Part shown: piece by piece, positions 41,266-50,990 of the stretch
Position numbering within the stretch: the stretch's first letter is position 1
How the letters are laid out: each line of letters starts with the position of its first letter
From: AC-32 sp963763475
GTDB taxonomy: Bacteria; Actinomycetota; Thermoleophilia; Gaiellales; Gaiellaceae
DNA: 64,000 nucleotides
Assembly (NCBI GenBank): GCA_963763475.1
Contig: CAVXOR010000004.1
Coordinates: forward strand, 533,200-597,199
Direction of reading: 5' to 3'
The notes under the pieces: generated by a model
Told to the model about the DNA's origin: nothing
The model's database searches: none
Seen by the model: only the letters and a program-made list of their open reading frames with translations
Translations under genes and position numbers: made by a program

Positions 41266-41307
41266 TGCGGCAAGGCCGCAGCACGATAGCGGCAAGGACA
41301 CGATGCG
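41266..41307 (+). promoter_or_regulatory. regulatory box I upstream of the HAD phosphatase gene
   Basis: A perfect palindrome of half-sites, TGCGG-CAAGG-CCGCA (41266-41280), is followed after exactly 21 bp by GATGCG (41302-41307), 30 bases before the ATG at 41338. It lies in the only intergenic gap (96 bp) between the DUF5661-like gene and the phosphatase gene. Confidence 0.66.
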
Positions 41308-41337
41308 CGGCAGGCGCCTTCGGCCGACACTTGAATC

Positions 41338-42339
41338 ATGAACGATCTTCAGCTGGACACCCTTGCCTTTCGCTGGCGCGGTGCCCTCGACACCGCGGCC
41401 GACAGCCTTGCGCAGGTCGGGCGCAGTCGACAGACACTTCATTTCTCCGCAGCCGAGCTCCAGGCCTGGATCGCGGACGTGGAACGCGAGCGCGTACTCA
41501 CCGACGTCGACCTCGAGCGCCTCGCGCGGGCGACGCACGCGCATTTGCACCGGCACATGGAAGGTCCCCGCGCGACCGGAAGGCTCCTCGGGCTCGGCTC
41601 GTCGGTCGAAGCCTGTGTCTTCGATCTCGACGGAGTGCTGACTACGAGTACGGCGCTACACGCAGCGGCCTGGCGCGAGACCTTCGACGAGTTCCTCGCC
41701 CGGCACCACGCGCGGACCGGCAAGCATTACGGCTCGTGGCGGCCCTTCGAAGTCCGAGCCGACTACAAGCGCTATCTGCACGGGAAGCCACGGATCGAAG
41801 GCATTCGCAGCTTTATCGCGAGTCGCGGCATCCGGCTGCCGGCGGGCACGCCGGCTGACCTCCAGTCGGCCGAGACGGAGTGGGGTCTCGCGGCTCGCAA
41901 GAACGAGGTTCTCCAGCGCAACCTGCGCCAGCACGGCGTGCGGGCCTACGAGGGCTCGATTCACTTCCTCGAGCTTGCACGGGAGGCGCAGCTCGGATTG
42001 GCGGTCGTCTCCGCGAGCGCGAACACGCTCGAGATCCTCGAACGCGCCGGACTGTTGCCGCTCGTCGACGAGGTTGTCGACGGCATCGTCATGCGCGAGG
42101 AGGGCCTGCGCGCGGAGCCGGCGCCCGACTCGGTGCTAGCCGCGTGCCGGCGCCTCGACGTGCAGCCGGCAGCGGTGGCAGCATTCGACACGACGGCTGC
42201 GGGAATCGCGGCCGGCCGGAGCGCGGGAGTCGGGCGAGTGATCGCCGTCAACCGGAGCGACGCTTCCCTCTCGTTCGCCTCGACGGCCGACGTCACGGTT
42301 TCCGAGCTCGCCGACCTGATTGCCCCCGAGCTTCTGTAG
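41338..42339 (+). CDS. HAD-IA hydrolase, beta-phosphoglucomutase-like
   Basis: An N-terminal helical extension of about 90 residues precedes a HAD domain with D-L-D-G-V-L-T (nucleophile Asp), a cap region containing R-A-D-Y-K-R-Y-L-H-G-K-P-R as in beta-phosphoglucomutases, S-A-S (motif II) and D-T-T-A-A-G (motif IV). The usual K-P-x-P lysine of motif III reads E-P-A-P-D, and the usual E-D of motif IV reads D-T, so activity may be altered. It may act in trehalose or glycogen turnover; this is context inference only. Confidence 0.82.
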   Translation: MNDLQLDTLAFRWRGALDTAADSLAQVGRSRQTLHFSAAELQAWIADVERERVLTDVDLERLARATHAHLHRHMEGPRATGRLLGLGSSVEACVFDLDGVLTTSTALHAAAWRETFDEFLARHHARTGKHYGSWRPFEVRADYKRYLHGKPRIEGIRSFIASRGIRLPAGTPADLQSAETEWGLAARKNEVLQRNLRQHGVRAYEGSIHFLELAREAQLGLAVVSASANTLEILERAGLLPLVDEVVDGIVMREEGLRAEPAPDSVLAACRRLDVQPAAVAAFDTTAAGIAAGRSAGVGRVIAVNRSDASLSFASTADVTVSELADLIAPELL

Positions 42340-42348
42340 ACGGCCGTA

Positions 42349-43071
42349 CTAGTAGCCGCTGAAGCGATCCGGGAGCACCTGCTCCTCCGGCACGCCGGCC
42401 TCGCTCAGCTGCCCCGTAACCGCCTCGACCATTGCCGGTGGCCCGGCCACTAGGTACGTGTGGTCTTCGAGCTGGCCCTCGAGGTGGTCGCTCAGCAGCT
42501 CGGCGCTCACGTACCGGCTCTCCCCCTCCCACCCGTCGTCCTCGGTCATCGTCAGCACGAGCTGGAAGTCCGGCAACGTCCCCTCCAGCTCCTGCAGCTC
42601 GTCGAGGAACGGCGTCGAGGCGCGGTCCCGGTTCGAGTAGACGAGCGTCACGCGGTAGCGCTCACGCGTGTCGGAGATGTAGCGCAGCATCGAACGGAAG
42701 ACCGTGATCCCGATTCCGCCGGCGATGAACACGTAGTGCCGGCTCGTGTCCTCCGGCAGGACGTAGTCGCCCTTCGGCGGCTCGACCTCGACCTCGTCGC
42801 CGACCTCGAGCTCGGCGAGCGTCTTTTTGAAGGCGGAGTCGCGCAGGCGGGTGCAGAGGCCGATCACTCCGTGCTCGGTCGGCGAGGTGACCGCGGAGAT
42901 GTGGCGACGGAGGCCCTTGTCGTCCTCGTGGCCACGGTCCGGCAGCTCGACCCAGAAGTACTGCCCCGGCCGGTAGTCGCCGTACTCGTCCCCGGTGTCG
43001 AAAGTCACGAGCAGCGTGCCCTTCGCGACCTCCCGCGTCTCCTTGACCGGCGCGCGCACGGCGGTAGTCAT
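42349..43071 (-). CDS. FAD/NAD(P)-binding reductase (ferredoxin-NADP reductase family)
   Basis: The 240-residue protein has an FAD domain with Y-R-P-G-Q-Y-F-W-V and R-R-H-I-S-A-V-T-S, then an NAD(P) domain with F-I-A-G-G-I-G-I-T, L-V-Y-S-N-R and L-V-A-G-P-P-A-M-V. There is no [2Fe-2S] domain. It passes electrons between NAD(P)H and an unidentified partner. The ATG at 43071 is preferred over TTG 43083, which lies in the upstream terminator. It converges on the HAD gene. Confidence 0.85.
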   Translation of the reverse strand: MTTAVRAPVKETREVAKGTLLVTFDTGDEYGDYRPGQYFWVELPDRGHEDDKGLRRHISAVTSPTEHGVIGLCTRLRDSAFKKTLAELEVGDEVEVEPPKGDYVLPEDTSRHYVFIAGGIGITVFRSMLRYISDTRERYRVTLVYSNRDRASTPFLDELQELEGTLPDFQLVLTMTEDDGWEGESRYVSAELLSDHLEGQLEDHTYLVAGPPAMVEAVTGQLSEAGVPEEQVLPDRFSGY

Positions 43072-43081
43072 ACCTGAACGC

Positions 43082-43109
43082 AAAAGGGGCGGCCGAAGCC
43101 GCCCCTTTG
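43082..43109 (-). terminator. Rho-independent terminator of the DHA2 exporter gene
   Basis: AAAGGGGCGGC (43083-43093) and GCCGCCCCTTT (43098-43108) form an 11-bp stem with a CGAA loop. Read on the minus strand it ends in a short T-run. It lies between the exporter stop (43158) and the reductase start. Confidence 0.8.
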
Positions 43110-43157
43110 CTCGTGCATGTGCTCGGCGTCAAGTCGGCCCGAGGGCACGTTCGAGTG

Positions 43158-44588
43158 CTACTCCGCGGCCAGCGCCGGCGCCGGCTCGGCCTCGCCGTGG
43201 GCCGGCATTGGCCGGTCGCGGAGCAGCGTGACGGCCAGGGCGGCGGCGATCCCGGAGAATGCCGCCCCGACGAGGAAGGCGAGGTGGTAGCCGCTCGTGA
43301 GCGCCTCCGCGGACGTCTCGCCGCCGGTCTTCCATGCGGCCAGGCTGGCGAGCACGGCCAGGCCGAGCGCGCCACCCATCATGAAGCCGGTGTTCACCAC
43401 GCCGGAGGCAAGGCCCGACTCGGCCGGCTCGACATCGCTCATCGCCGCGATCAGCACCGGGTTCATCGCCATCCCCACCCCGATGCCGAGCACGATCATC
43501 GAGGGCAGGACGTCGACCCAGAAGCTCGCCTCGACGGGCGCGCGCGCGAACAGGAGCAGCCCGATCGTGACGAGGCTCATGCCGACGCCGATCGGGACGC
43601 GCGTCCCGAAGCGCATCACGAGGCGCGCCGAGAGGCCGAGCGAGAAGGCGCCCATGATGATGTTCGCCGGCAGGAACGCCAGGCCGACGTGCAGCGGGTC
43701 GTAGCCCAGCACGAGCCCGAGGAACTGGGCCGCGAAGAAGAACCAGGCGAACATCCCGGCGGCCCAGAGGATCCCCACGCCGTTGGCGACCGAGACGTTG
43801 CGCTTCCGGAAGAGCCGCAGCGGCACGAGCGGCGCGGCCACCCGCGACTCGATCACGAGGAAGGCCGAGAACAGCACCAGAGCCGCGCCGAGCAGACCGA
43901 GCGTCTGCGCCGAGAGCCAGCCCTGGTCGTTGCCGTTCACGATCGCGTAGACCGCGAGCATCAGCGCACCGGTGATCGTCACCGCGCCGGCCACGTCGAC
44001 GCGTCCCTTGCCGCGCTCGCCGTCGGCCGGCAGGAGCGGCAGGCAGAGCGCAAAGACCGCGATCCCGACCGGGATGTTGACGAGGAAGATCCAGTGCCAG
44101 CTGAGCGCGTCGGTGAGCACGCCGCCGAGCAGCACGCCAATGCTTCCGCCACCGGCCATCACGAAGCCGAAGAAGCCCATCGCCTTCGTGCGCTCGGCCG
44201 GTTCCTGGAAGAGCAGCATCAGCAGCGAGAGCGCGACCGCCGAGACGACCGCCCCGCCGAGGCCCTGCACCGCGCGCGCCGCGATCAGCATCCCCTGTGT
44301 CGTCGAGAGCCCGCACGCGAGCGACGCGAGCGTGAAGAGCGCGATTCCGCCCAGGAAGAGCCGCCGGTGCCCGAACAGGTCGCCGAGCCGGCCGCCGAGC
44401 AACAGGAAGCCGCCGAAGGTCAGCAGGTACGCGTTCACGACCCAGGCGAGCGACTCCTCGGTGAAGCCGAGGTCGTCGCGGATCGAGGGCAGCGCGACAT
44501 TCACGATCGTCGCGTCGAGCACGATCATCAGGTCCCCGAGACAGAGGACGTAGAGCGCGAGCCACTGTGTTCGCCGGTCCAGCTTCAT
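43158..44588 (-). CDS. MFS drug exporter, DHA2 (EmrB/QacA) family
   Basis: The 476-residue protein has about 14 transmembrane helices, with motif C-like D-A-T-I-V-N-V-A-L-P-S-I in helix 1 and G-G-R-L-G-D-L-F-G-H-R-R between helices 2 and 3 (motif A). It probably exports a drug or metabolite by proton antiport. The ATG at 44588 is chosen because upstream codons run through the ECF promoter. That promoter ties it to the sigma factor encoded 300 bases away. Confidence 0.92.
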   Translation of the reverse strand: MKLDRRTQWLALYVLCLGDLMIVLDATIVNVALPSIRDDLGFTEESLAWVVNAYLLTFGGFLLLGGRLGDLFGHRRLFLGGIALFTLASLACGLSTTQGMLIAARAVQGLGGAVVSAVALSLLMLLFQEPAERTKAMGFFGFVMAGGGSIGVLLGGVLTDALSWHWIFLVNIPVGIAVFALCLPLLPADGERGKGRVDVAGAVTITGALMLAVYAIVNGNDQGWLSAQTLGLLGAALVLFSAFLVIESRVAAPLVPLRLFRKRNVSVANGVGILWAAGMFAWFFFAAQFLGLVLGYDPLHVGLAFLPANIIMGAFSLGLSARLVMRFGTRVPIGVGMSLVTIGLLLFARAPVEASFWVDVLPSMIVLGIGVGMAMNPVLIAAMSDVEPAESGLASGVVNTGFMMGGALGLAVLASLAAWKTGGETSAEALTSGYHLAFLVGAAFSGIAAALAVTLLRDRPMPAHGEAEPAPALAAE

Positions 44589-44606
44589 CGTCTCTCCACG
44601 GTACTG

Positions 44607-44633
44607 AGACGCGCGGCGAACCCAAAACTCATC
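44607..44633 (-). promoter_or_regulatory. ECF-type promoter of the DHA2 exporter gene
   Basis: On the minus strand GATGAGTTTT (44633-44624) is followed after 12 bp by CGTCT (44611-44607), 18 bases before the ATG. The same two elements at the same spacing precede the sigma gene. CGTC is a usual -10 core for ECF sigma factors. Confidence 0.68.
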
Positions 44634-44642
44634 GGTTGACGC

Positions 44643-44669
44643 GATGAGTTCCGAGCCGCCAGACCGTCT
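44643..44669 (+). promoter_or_regulatory. ECF-type promoter of the STAS gene
   Basis: GATGAGTT (44643-44650) is followed after 14 bp by CGTCT (44665-44669), equivalent to the minus-strand spacing when counted from GATGAGTT. The ATG at 44679 is 9 bases downstream of the -10, so the mRNA is probably leaderless. With the opposite promoter it forms a perfect 8-bp inverted repeat (44626-44633 and 44643-44650). Confidence 0.62.
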
Positions 44670-44678
44670 TGTCTCGCG

Positions 44679-45812
<1,134 letters not shown>

Positions 45813-45821
45813 CGTAGGCAC

Positions 45822-45848
45822 AGACGCCGCGCCGGTCGAAAACTCATC
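45822..45848 (-). promoter_or_regulatory. ECF-type promoter of the sigma factor gene (autoregulation)
   Basis: On the minus strand GATGAGTTTT (45848-45839) is followed after 12 bp by CGTCT (45826-45822). A 14-bp stretch around the -35 element is identical to the one before the exporter gene at 44624-44637. Confidence 0.68.
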
Positions 45849-45863
45849 GGTTCCAGTGGGTTT

Positions 45864-46376
45864 CTAGTAGCCGTAGCCTTTGCCGGTCGTGGTACCGGTG
45901 TCGGTCATGCCGCCGGTGCCGCCGCTCTGGCCCGTCACCGCGAGCGCGCCGGCCATCCCGGAGCTCTTGTGGAACTTGCAGTAGAAGGAGACGACGCCCG
46001 ACTTCGGGATCGTCACGTCCACCTCAGCCTCGTCGCCCGGCTGGATGTCCTGGTCGACTCCCTGGGAGTCGATCGTGAACGAGTGCTCCGTCTGGCCCTC
46101 GTTCTTCAGCTCGAGCGTGATCTTCTCGCCCGGCTTGCCCTCGAGCACGGTCGGCTCGAAGTAGTAGTCGTCGAGCTCGACCTCGGTCTTGCCGCTGTCC
46201 TCGACGGCCTTCGTGCCGTGGTCGTTGGCCTTCACGCCGGCGATCGTCTTCTGGCCGCCGCCGCCGCTGCTCTCCTCGGTCGTCGTGCCGCCGCTCGAGC
46301 TGCTGGAGCTCGAGCCGCACCCGGCGGCGGCGAGCAGCAGCAGGCCGGCCGCCACGATCACTACGCCTCTTCTCAT
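45864..46376 (-). CDS. cupredoxin-domain lipoprotein (blue copper type)
   Basis: The ATG at 46376 follows GAGGAGGAAGG and opens a signal with lipobox L-A-A-A-G-C, then a Ser/Gly/Thr-rich linker. The cupredoxin domain has T-E-H-S-F (His) and F-Y-C-K-F-H (Cys, His) followed by S-S-G-M (Met), the full type 1 copper ligand set. It is probably an extracytoplasmic electron carrier or copper-binding protein. The tail is Gly/Thr-rich. Confidence 0.85.
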   Translation of the reverse strand: MRRGVVIVAAGLLLLAAAGCGSSSSSSSGGTTTEESSGGGGQKTIAGVKANDHGTKAVEDSGKTEVELDDYYFEPTVLEGKPGEKITLELKNEGQTEHSFTIDSQGVDQDIQPGDEAEVDVTIPKSGVVSFYCKFHKSSGMAGALAVTGQSGGTGGMTDTGTTTGKGYGY

Positions 46377-46447
46377 CCTTCCTCCTCGCTCGCTCATCCA
46401 CGGGTCCCTACGCGGAACCGAGTGGCGCGGTTCACCCAGCAGGCGAG

Positions 46448-46921
46448 TTAGAGCCCGAGCCGCTCGATGCAGCCTTCGAAGATGCCACTCGTGTCGGCGA
46501 CCTGCGCCAAGAGCACCAGCAACTCCTCGCGCTGAGCCGCGTCGAGCCCGGCGAGCAGCTCCTCCTCGACCTTCGCGGCGATCTTCTTGGCGTCCACGAG
46601 CCGGGCACTGCCCTTGGCCGAGACCTCGACGATGTGACGCCGCCGGTCCTGCGGATCGCGCTTGCGCACGATCAGGCCGTCGGCCTCGAGGTCGTTCAGC
46701 AAGCCGACGAGCTTGCTCGGGTCGACGCCGACCGTCTCGATCAGCGCCTGCTGGCTCGTCGGACAGGCCTGCACCTCGAACAGCACGCCGAGATGGCGAG
46801 GAGTCAGCCCGCTGGGCCTGAGCGCGTCGGCGAACCGGCGCTCCGCGGACTTGCCGATCTTCAGCAGCAGCATCCCCGCGGTCGGCGCCCAGTGGGCGTG
46901 CTTCACGTCAGTGCTTGCCAT
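46448..46921 (-). CDS. MarR family transcriptional regulator
   Basis: The 157-residue protein has the MarR winged-helix layout: L-T-P-R-H-L-G-V-L-F-E-V, recognition helix V-D-P-S-K-L-V-G-L-L-N-D-L-E-A-D-G-L-I, and the wing R-K-R-D-P-Q-D-R-R-R-H. It is divergent from a DHA2 exporter gene across a short AT-rich gap with palindromes, so it most likely represses that exporter and itself and is released by the exported compound. Confidence 0.92.
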   Translation of the reverse strand: MASTDVKHAHWAPTAGMLLLKIGKSAERRFADALRPSGLTPRHLGVLFEVQACPTSQQALIETVGVDPSKLVGLLNDLEADGLIVRKRDPQDRRRHIVEVSAKGSARLVDAKKIAAKVEEELLAGLDAAQREELLVLLAQVADTSGIFEGCIERLGL

Positions 46922-46935
46922 GACGAAACCCTAGC

Positions 46936-46978
46936 ATATCACGGATATTTGACAAGTCAGGATCATTTACGGTAGAAA
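46936..46978 (+). promoter_or_regulatory. exporter promoter with MarR-type operator palindromes
   Basis: This is one of the most AT-rich stretches in the window. TTGACA (46949-46954) and TAGAAA (46973-46978) give a plausible promoter with an 18-bp spacer. ATATC-ACG-GATAT and TGAC-AA-GTCA are adjacent palindromes overlapping the -35 element, a typical MarR operator position. Confidence 0.6.
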
Positions 46979-47017
46979 AGGATTGTGAACAGCAACGAAG
47001 AGAGGGGAGAATCCCAA

Positions 47018-48487
47018 ATGTCTAGCGAGACGAAAGACCGCCGCTGGATCGCCTTGGCCGTCCTAGTGGCTGCCCAGTTCATGGTGGTGCTCGACGTCGC
47101 GATCGTGAATGTCGCGCTGCCGTCGATCCAGACCGACCTCCACTTCACCCAGGAGAGCCTGCAGTGGGTGATCACGGCGTACGCGATCATGTTCGGCGGC
47201 GTCCTGCTCCTCGGCGGACGCATGGCCGACCTGCTCGGCCGGCGCCGCCTCTTCATCGCGGGCATCGCCCTGTTCACGCTCAGCTCGCTGCTCGCCGGGT
47301 TCGCCTGGTCCGAGGCCTCGCTGATCGCCTTCCGGGCCACCCAGGGCCTCGGTGGCGCGCTGCTCGCGCCCGCGGCGCTCTCGATCCTGACGACGACCTT
47401 CGCCGAGGGACGCGAGCGCAACATCGCGCTCGGCGTCTGGGGCGCCGTCTCCGGCAGCGGCGCGGCCGCCGGCGTGCTGCTCGGGGGCTTCCTGACGAGC
47501 TCGCTCGACTGGTCGTGGATCTTCTTCATCAACGTCCCGGTCGGCGTCGCGCTGGTCGCCGTCAGCCCGTTGCTCCTGCGCGAGAGCCGCGCCGAGCTGG
47601 GTCACCGGCATTTCGACTTCGCCGGTGCAGCCACCGTGACCAGCGGACTGATGCTGCTCGTCTACGCGATGACCCGCGCGCCGCAAGTCGGCTGGGGCAG
47701 CGCCGAGACGATCGGCCTGCTCGTCGCTTCCGCCGCGCTGATCCTCTCGTTCGTCGCGATCGAGCTCCGCTCCAAGGCCCCGCTGCTGCCGATGCAGATC
47801 TTCCGCCTGCGCTCCCTGACCGGCGCGAACGTGACCTCGTTCCTCGTCGGCACGGCGCTCTTCTCGCAGTTCTTCCTTGGCACGCTCTACATGCAGCAGG
47901 TGCTGCACTACTCGGCGCTCAAGACCGGCGTCGCCTACCTGCCGCTGACGCTGACGATCATCGCGCTCGCCGGGGTCGCCCAGTCCCTGGTCACGCGGAT
48001 CGGCGTTAGGCGCGTGCTGCCGTTCGGACTCGTCCTGGCGGCGGGCTCCCTGGTCCTGTTGGCGCAGCTGCCGGCCGACGGCCACTACTTCTGGGACGTC
48101 TTCCCGGCCTTCGTGATCAGCGCCGTCGGGCTCGCGTTCACCTTCATCCCGCTGACGATCGCGGCGCTGATGGGCGTGCAAGAGTCCGAGGCCGGCGTCG
48201 CATCGGGCCTGCTGAACACGACCCAGCAGATCGGCGGCGCGATCGGCCTGGCCGCCGCGTCGACGATCGCGACCACCTTCACCGCCCACTACGTCACCGA
48301 TCACCCGGGGACCTCCGCCCTCAGCGGGCCCGCGCTGACCTACGGCTTCCAGATCACCTTCTACGTCCTAGCGGGCGTGGCCGCTCTGGCCGCCGTGCTG
48401 GCAGCGGTGCTGATCGAGCCGAAGGCCGCCGACGCCGTTCAGGTCGAGGAGAAGCCGGAGCTGGCGCCCGCGCTGGAGGCCGCCTGA
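47018..48487 (+). CDS. MFS drug exporter, DHA2 (EmrB/QacA) family
   Basis: The 489-residue protein has 14 predicted helices, V-L-D-V-A-I-V-N-V-A-L-P-S-I in helix 1 and G-G-R-M-A-D-L-L-G-R-R-R as motif A. It is a paralogue of the exporter at 43158. The ATG at 47018 follows GAGGGGAGA; the GTG at 46985 is rejected. It is under the divergent MarR regulator. A small reading frame overlaps its stop. Confidence 0.92.
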   Translation: MSSETKDRRWIALAVLVAAQFMVVLDVAIVNVALPSIQTDLHFTQESLQWVITAYAIMFGGVLLLGGRMADLLGRRRLFIAGIALFTLSSLLAGFAWSEASLIAFRATQGLGGALLAPAALSILTTTFAEGRERNIALGVWGAVSGSGAAAGVLLGGFLTSSLDWSWIFFINVPVGVALVAVSPLLLRESRAELGHRHFDFAGAATVTSGLMLLVYAMTRAPQVGWGSAETIGLLVASAALILSFVAIELRSKAPLLPMQIFRLRSLTGANVTSFLVGTALFSQFFLGTLYMQQVLHYSALKTGVAYLPLTLTIIALAGVAQSLVTRIGVRRVLPFGLVLAAGSLVLLAQLPADGHYFWDVFPAFVISAVGLAFTFIPLTIAALMGVQESEAGVASGLLNTTQQIGGAIGLAAASTIATTFTAHYVTDHPGTSALSGPALTYGFQITFYVLAGVAALAAVLAAVLIEPKAADAVQVEEKPELAPALEAA

Positions 48488-48669
48488 TGCGAGAGCACGA
48501 GCTCGACGTCGTGCTGCTGCAGATTCGAACCGCCGCCCTCGAGCTGCGTCAGCTCGAGGGCGACGGGCTCGACGGCCCGGGCCTCTGCTCCCGGCGGCGG
48601 GAGCTCGCAGGCCTGGAGTCGCGGCTGGCCGAGCTGGTCAGCCGCGACTCGGTTCTCGCTGCGGCCTGA
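48487..48669 (+). CDS. small hypothetical helical protein
   Basis: The ATG overlaps the exporter stop (TGATG). The 60-residue product is a string of charged and leucine residues (L-R-Q-L-E-G, L-E-S-R-L-A-E-L) that would form amphipathic helices, with one cysteine. Translational coupling to the exporter argues that it is real; function unknown. Confidence 0.55.
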   Translation: MREHELDVVLLQIRTAALELRQLEGDGLDGPGLCSRRRELAGLESRLAELVSRDSVLAAA

Positions 48670-48675
48670 GCCTCT

Positions 48676-50904
48676 CTACCTCGCCGGTACGGGCGGCGCC
48701 TCAGGCACTTCGGGCACCGGCTCGGTCTCGCTCGCGACGGCCACGTGCGGCAGCCACTCGAGCCAGCTGGGCAGGTACCAGTTCCAGTCGCCGAGCAACT
48801 TCATGCTCGCCGGGAGCAAGACCCCGCGGATGATCGTCGCGTCGATCAACACTGCCACTGCCAGGCCGACGCCGAACTGCTTCAGCAGGTCGAACGACAA
48901 CGTGATGAACACCGAGAACACGAGCACCATCACGAGCGCGGCGCTGGTCACGACGCCGGCGGTGTTCTTGATCCCGTGCTCGATCGCCTCGTCGGTCGAC
49001 ATGCCGTGGTCGACGGCCTCGCGGATCCGGCTGATGATGAAGACGTGGTAGTCCATCGAGAGCCCGAACAGGATCACGAAGAGGAACATCGGCATGAACG
49101 ACTCGATGCCGCCTGACCCGGCGCCGATCAATCCGCGTCCGATGCCTTCCTGGAAGACGAGCACCAAGACTCCGTAGGCGGCGGCGACCGAGAGCCCGTT
49201 GAGCACGATCGCCTTGAGTCCGATCACGACCGAGCGGAAGGCGAGCAGCATCAACACGAAGGTCAGCAGGAAGACGAAGGCGAACACGAACGGCGTTCGC
49301 TCTCTGAATTGCTGCTCGAAGTCGATCGACTGCGCCGTCATTCCACCGGTTGCCACCGTCGCGTCCGGGAGCCTCCCCACGGTCTGGGGGACGATGTCGT
49401 CGCGCAGCGTGTTGACGGAGGACCTCGAGGCGGAGTTGGTGCCGTTGCCGGCGATGGGGACCGAGATCAGCGCGACCGTGCCGGCCGGGTTGACATCGAC
49501 CTCGATCGGCGTGAACAGCACGCCGGTCGCGAGTGCTCTGCGCTTCAAGTCGGCAATCGCGGCCTGCACCTCGGCCGAGCGGACATCGCTTGCCTCGACC
49601 ACGACCTCCGCGGCGACCGCGTCACCGGGAAATGCCGCCTGGATCTTGTCGTAGGCCTGGATGACCTCGAGCGAGCGCGGATACGACTCCGTGCTGTTCT
49701 GCGTCGTGTGCAGACGGACCGCCGGCAGCGCGATTGCGATCAGCAAGGCGGCCGCCAGGCCACCCCACAGGAGCGGTCGCCGCAGGACGGGCCCGATCAC
49801 GGCGCTCCAGAAACGGCTCTCGCCCACGCGCTCGTCGGGGCTGCGCAGCCCCGGCACCTTGCCCTTGTTCACGCGGTCGCCGAGCTTCGAGAGCAGGGCC
49901 GGAAGGACCGTCAGCGAGCCGATCACGGACACGGCCACGACTAGGATCGTCGCCGCTGCGAAGCCGCTGAAGGTCGCGTCGCCACTGATGAACATCGCGG
50001 ACATCGCCACGATCACCGTGACGCCCGAGATCAGGACCGAGCGGCCAGAGGTCGCCGCCGCGGCCTCGATCGAGGCGCACTCGGTCCGTCCAGCCGCGCG
50101 TTCCTCGCGAGCCCGCTTGAGATAGAACATCGAGTAGTCGACGCCGACAGCGAGCCCGATCAGCAGTACTACTGCGTTCACGGCGTCGTCCATCGGAAGC
50201 ACGTGGCTCGGCACGGCCAGCAGGCCGATCGCCGCGAAGACGGACGTCAACGCGAGCAGCAGCGGAATCCCCGCTGCGACGAGCGCTCCGAAGGTCAGCA
50301 GGAGGATGCCCAGCGTCACGGGCAACGAAAGCTCGCCCGCCTTCAGCAAGTCCTTGCCGAACTGCTCGCTGATCGCCTTGTTGGCACTGCCGCCGCCGAA
50401 CTCGGCGATGGTGAACTGCGGATTCGCGCTCTCGGCCTTCGCGAGCGTCGCCTCGATCGGACCGATCTTGTCCTTCGCGTCCTCCGCCTCACCGCGGATG
50501 TCGAACTCGACCAGCGCCGAATGCCCGTTTGCCGATACCTGGCCGCCGTTCCCCGCCGCGAGCGGCGAGTCGACGTTCTTCACGTTCGGCTGCGCCTCGA
50601 GCCTGCGCACGACGTCCTGCACCGCGGCGCGGAACTCTGCGCTCGACGCCACCGCGGACGCGCTCTGCACGAGCACGAGCTCCTTGGCCGGCTGCTCGAA
50701 CCCGTTGTTCAGGATCCGTTGGGCATTGCCCGACTCCCCGGGGCCGGGCTCGGTCAGCGAAAGCGACTTCGTCCCGACGAGCGCGCCGATTGCGAACGCC
50801 ACCACCACGAACGCCAGCCAGCCGAAGACGGCCTTCTTCCAGTGCCGCGCGCTCCACCGACCCACTCGAGCTGCAAGGTTCTCCCGCTGACCCGAATCTG
50901 CCAT
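48676..50904 (-). CDS. MMPL/RND family transporter
   Basis: The 742-residue protein starts with a cytoplasmic segment and helix 1, then an exported domain (about 75-215), six helices, a second exported domain (about 430-550) and six more helices, the duplicated RND/MmpL layout. G-V-D-Y-S-M-F-Y in the first half and G-L-S-M-D-Y-H-V-F in the second carry the conserved Asp-Tyr pairs of the proton relay. Actinobacterial members export lipids or drugs. The ATG at 50904 is chosen on homology; a long 5' untranslated stretch separates it from a good promoter. Confidence 0.92.
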   Translation of the reverse strand: MADSGQRENLAARVGRWSARHWKKAVFGWLAFVVVAFAIGALVGTKSLSLTEPGPGESGNAQRILNNGFEQPAKELVLVQSASAVASSAEFRAAVQDVVRRLEAQPNVKNVDSPLAAGNGGQVSANGHSALVEFDIRGEAEDAKDKIGPIEATLAKAESANPQFTIAEFGGGSANKAISEQFGKDLLKAGELSLPVTLGILLLTFGALVAAGIPLLLALTSVFAAIGLLAVPSHVLPMDDAVNAVVLLIGLAVGVDYSMFYLKRAREERAAGRTECASIEAAAATSGRSVLISGVTVIVAMSAMFISGDATFSGFAAATILVVAVSVIGSLTVLPALLSKLGDRVNKGKVPGLRSPDERVGESRFWSAVIGPVLRRPLLWGGLAAALLIAIALPAVRLHTTQNSTESYPRSLEVIQAYDKIQAAFPGDAVAAEVVVEASDVRSAEVQAAIADLKRRALATGVLFTPIEVDVNPAGTVALISVPIAGNGTNSASRSSVNTLRDDIVPQTVGRLPDATVATGGMTAQSIDFEQQFRERTPFVFAFVFLLTFVLMLLAFRSVVIGLKAIVLNGLSVAAAYGVLVLVFQEGIGRGLIGAGSGGIESFMPMFLFVILFGLSMDYHVFIISRIREAVDHGMSTDEAIEHGIKNTAGVVTSAALVMVLVFSVFITLSFDLLKQFGVGLAVAVLIDATIIRGVLLPASMKLLGDWNWYLPSWLEWLPHVAVASETEPVPEVPEAPPVPAR

Positions 50905-50962
50905 GCGTCTCAACCCCCTGTTTTCATCCCCCGAAAAGGTGAGTTCCGATGCCTGAGACTCG

Positions 50963-50990
50963 ACTATAGTGAGTGAACACATGAAGTCAA
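50963..50990 (-). promoter_or_regulatory. sigma-70-type promoter of the MMPL transporter gene
   Basis: On the minus strand TTGACT (50990-50985) and TATAGT (50968-50963) are 16 bp apart, close to consensus. The predicted 5' untranslated region is about 50 bases. The winged-helix gene at 51079 is divergent and its product is a candidate regulator. Confidence 0.65.

Noticed and set aside
44626..44650. Perfect inverted repeat AACTCATC-N9-GATGAGTT as a repressor operator.
   Set aside because: It is explained by two divergent ECF -35 elements, since the same element occurs singly before the sigma gene.
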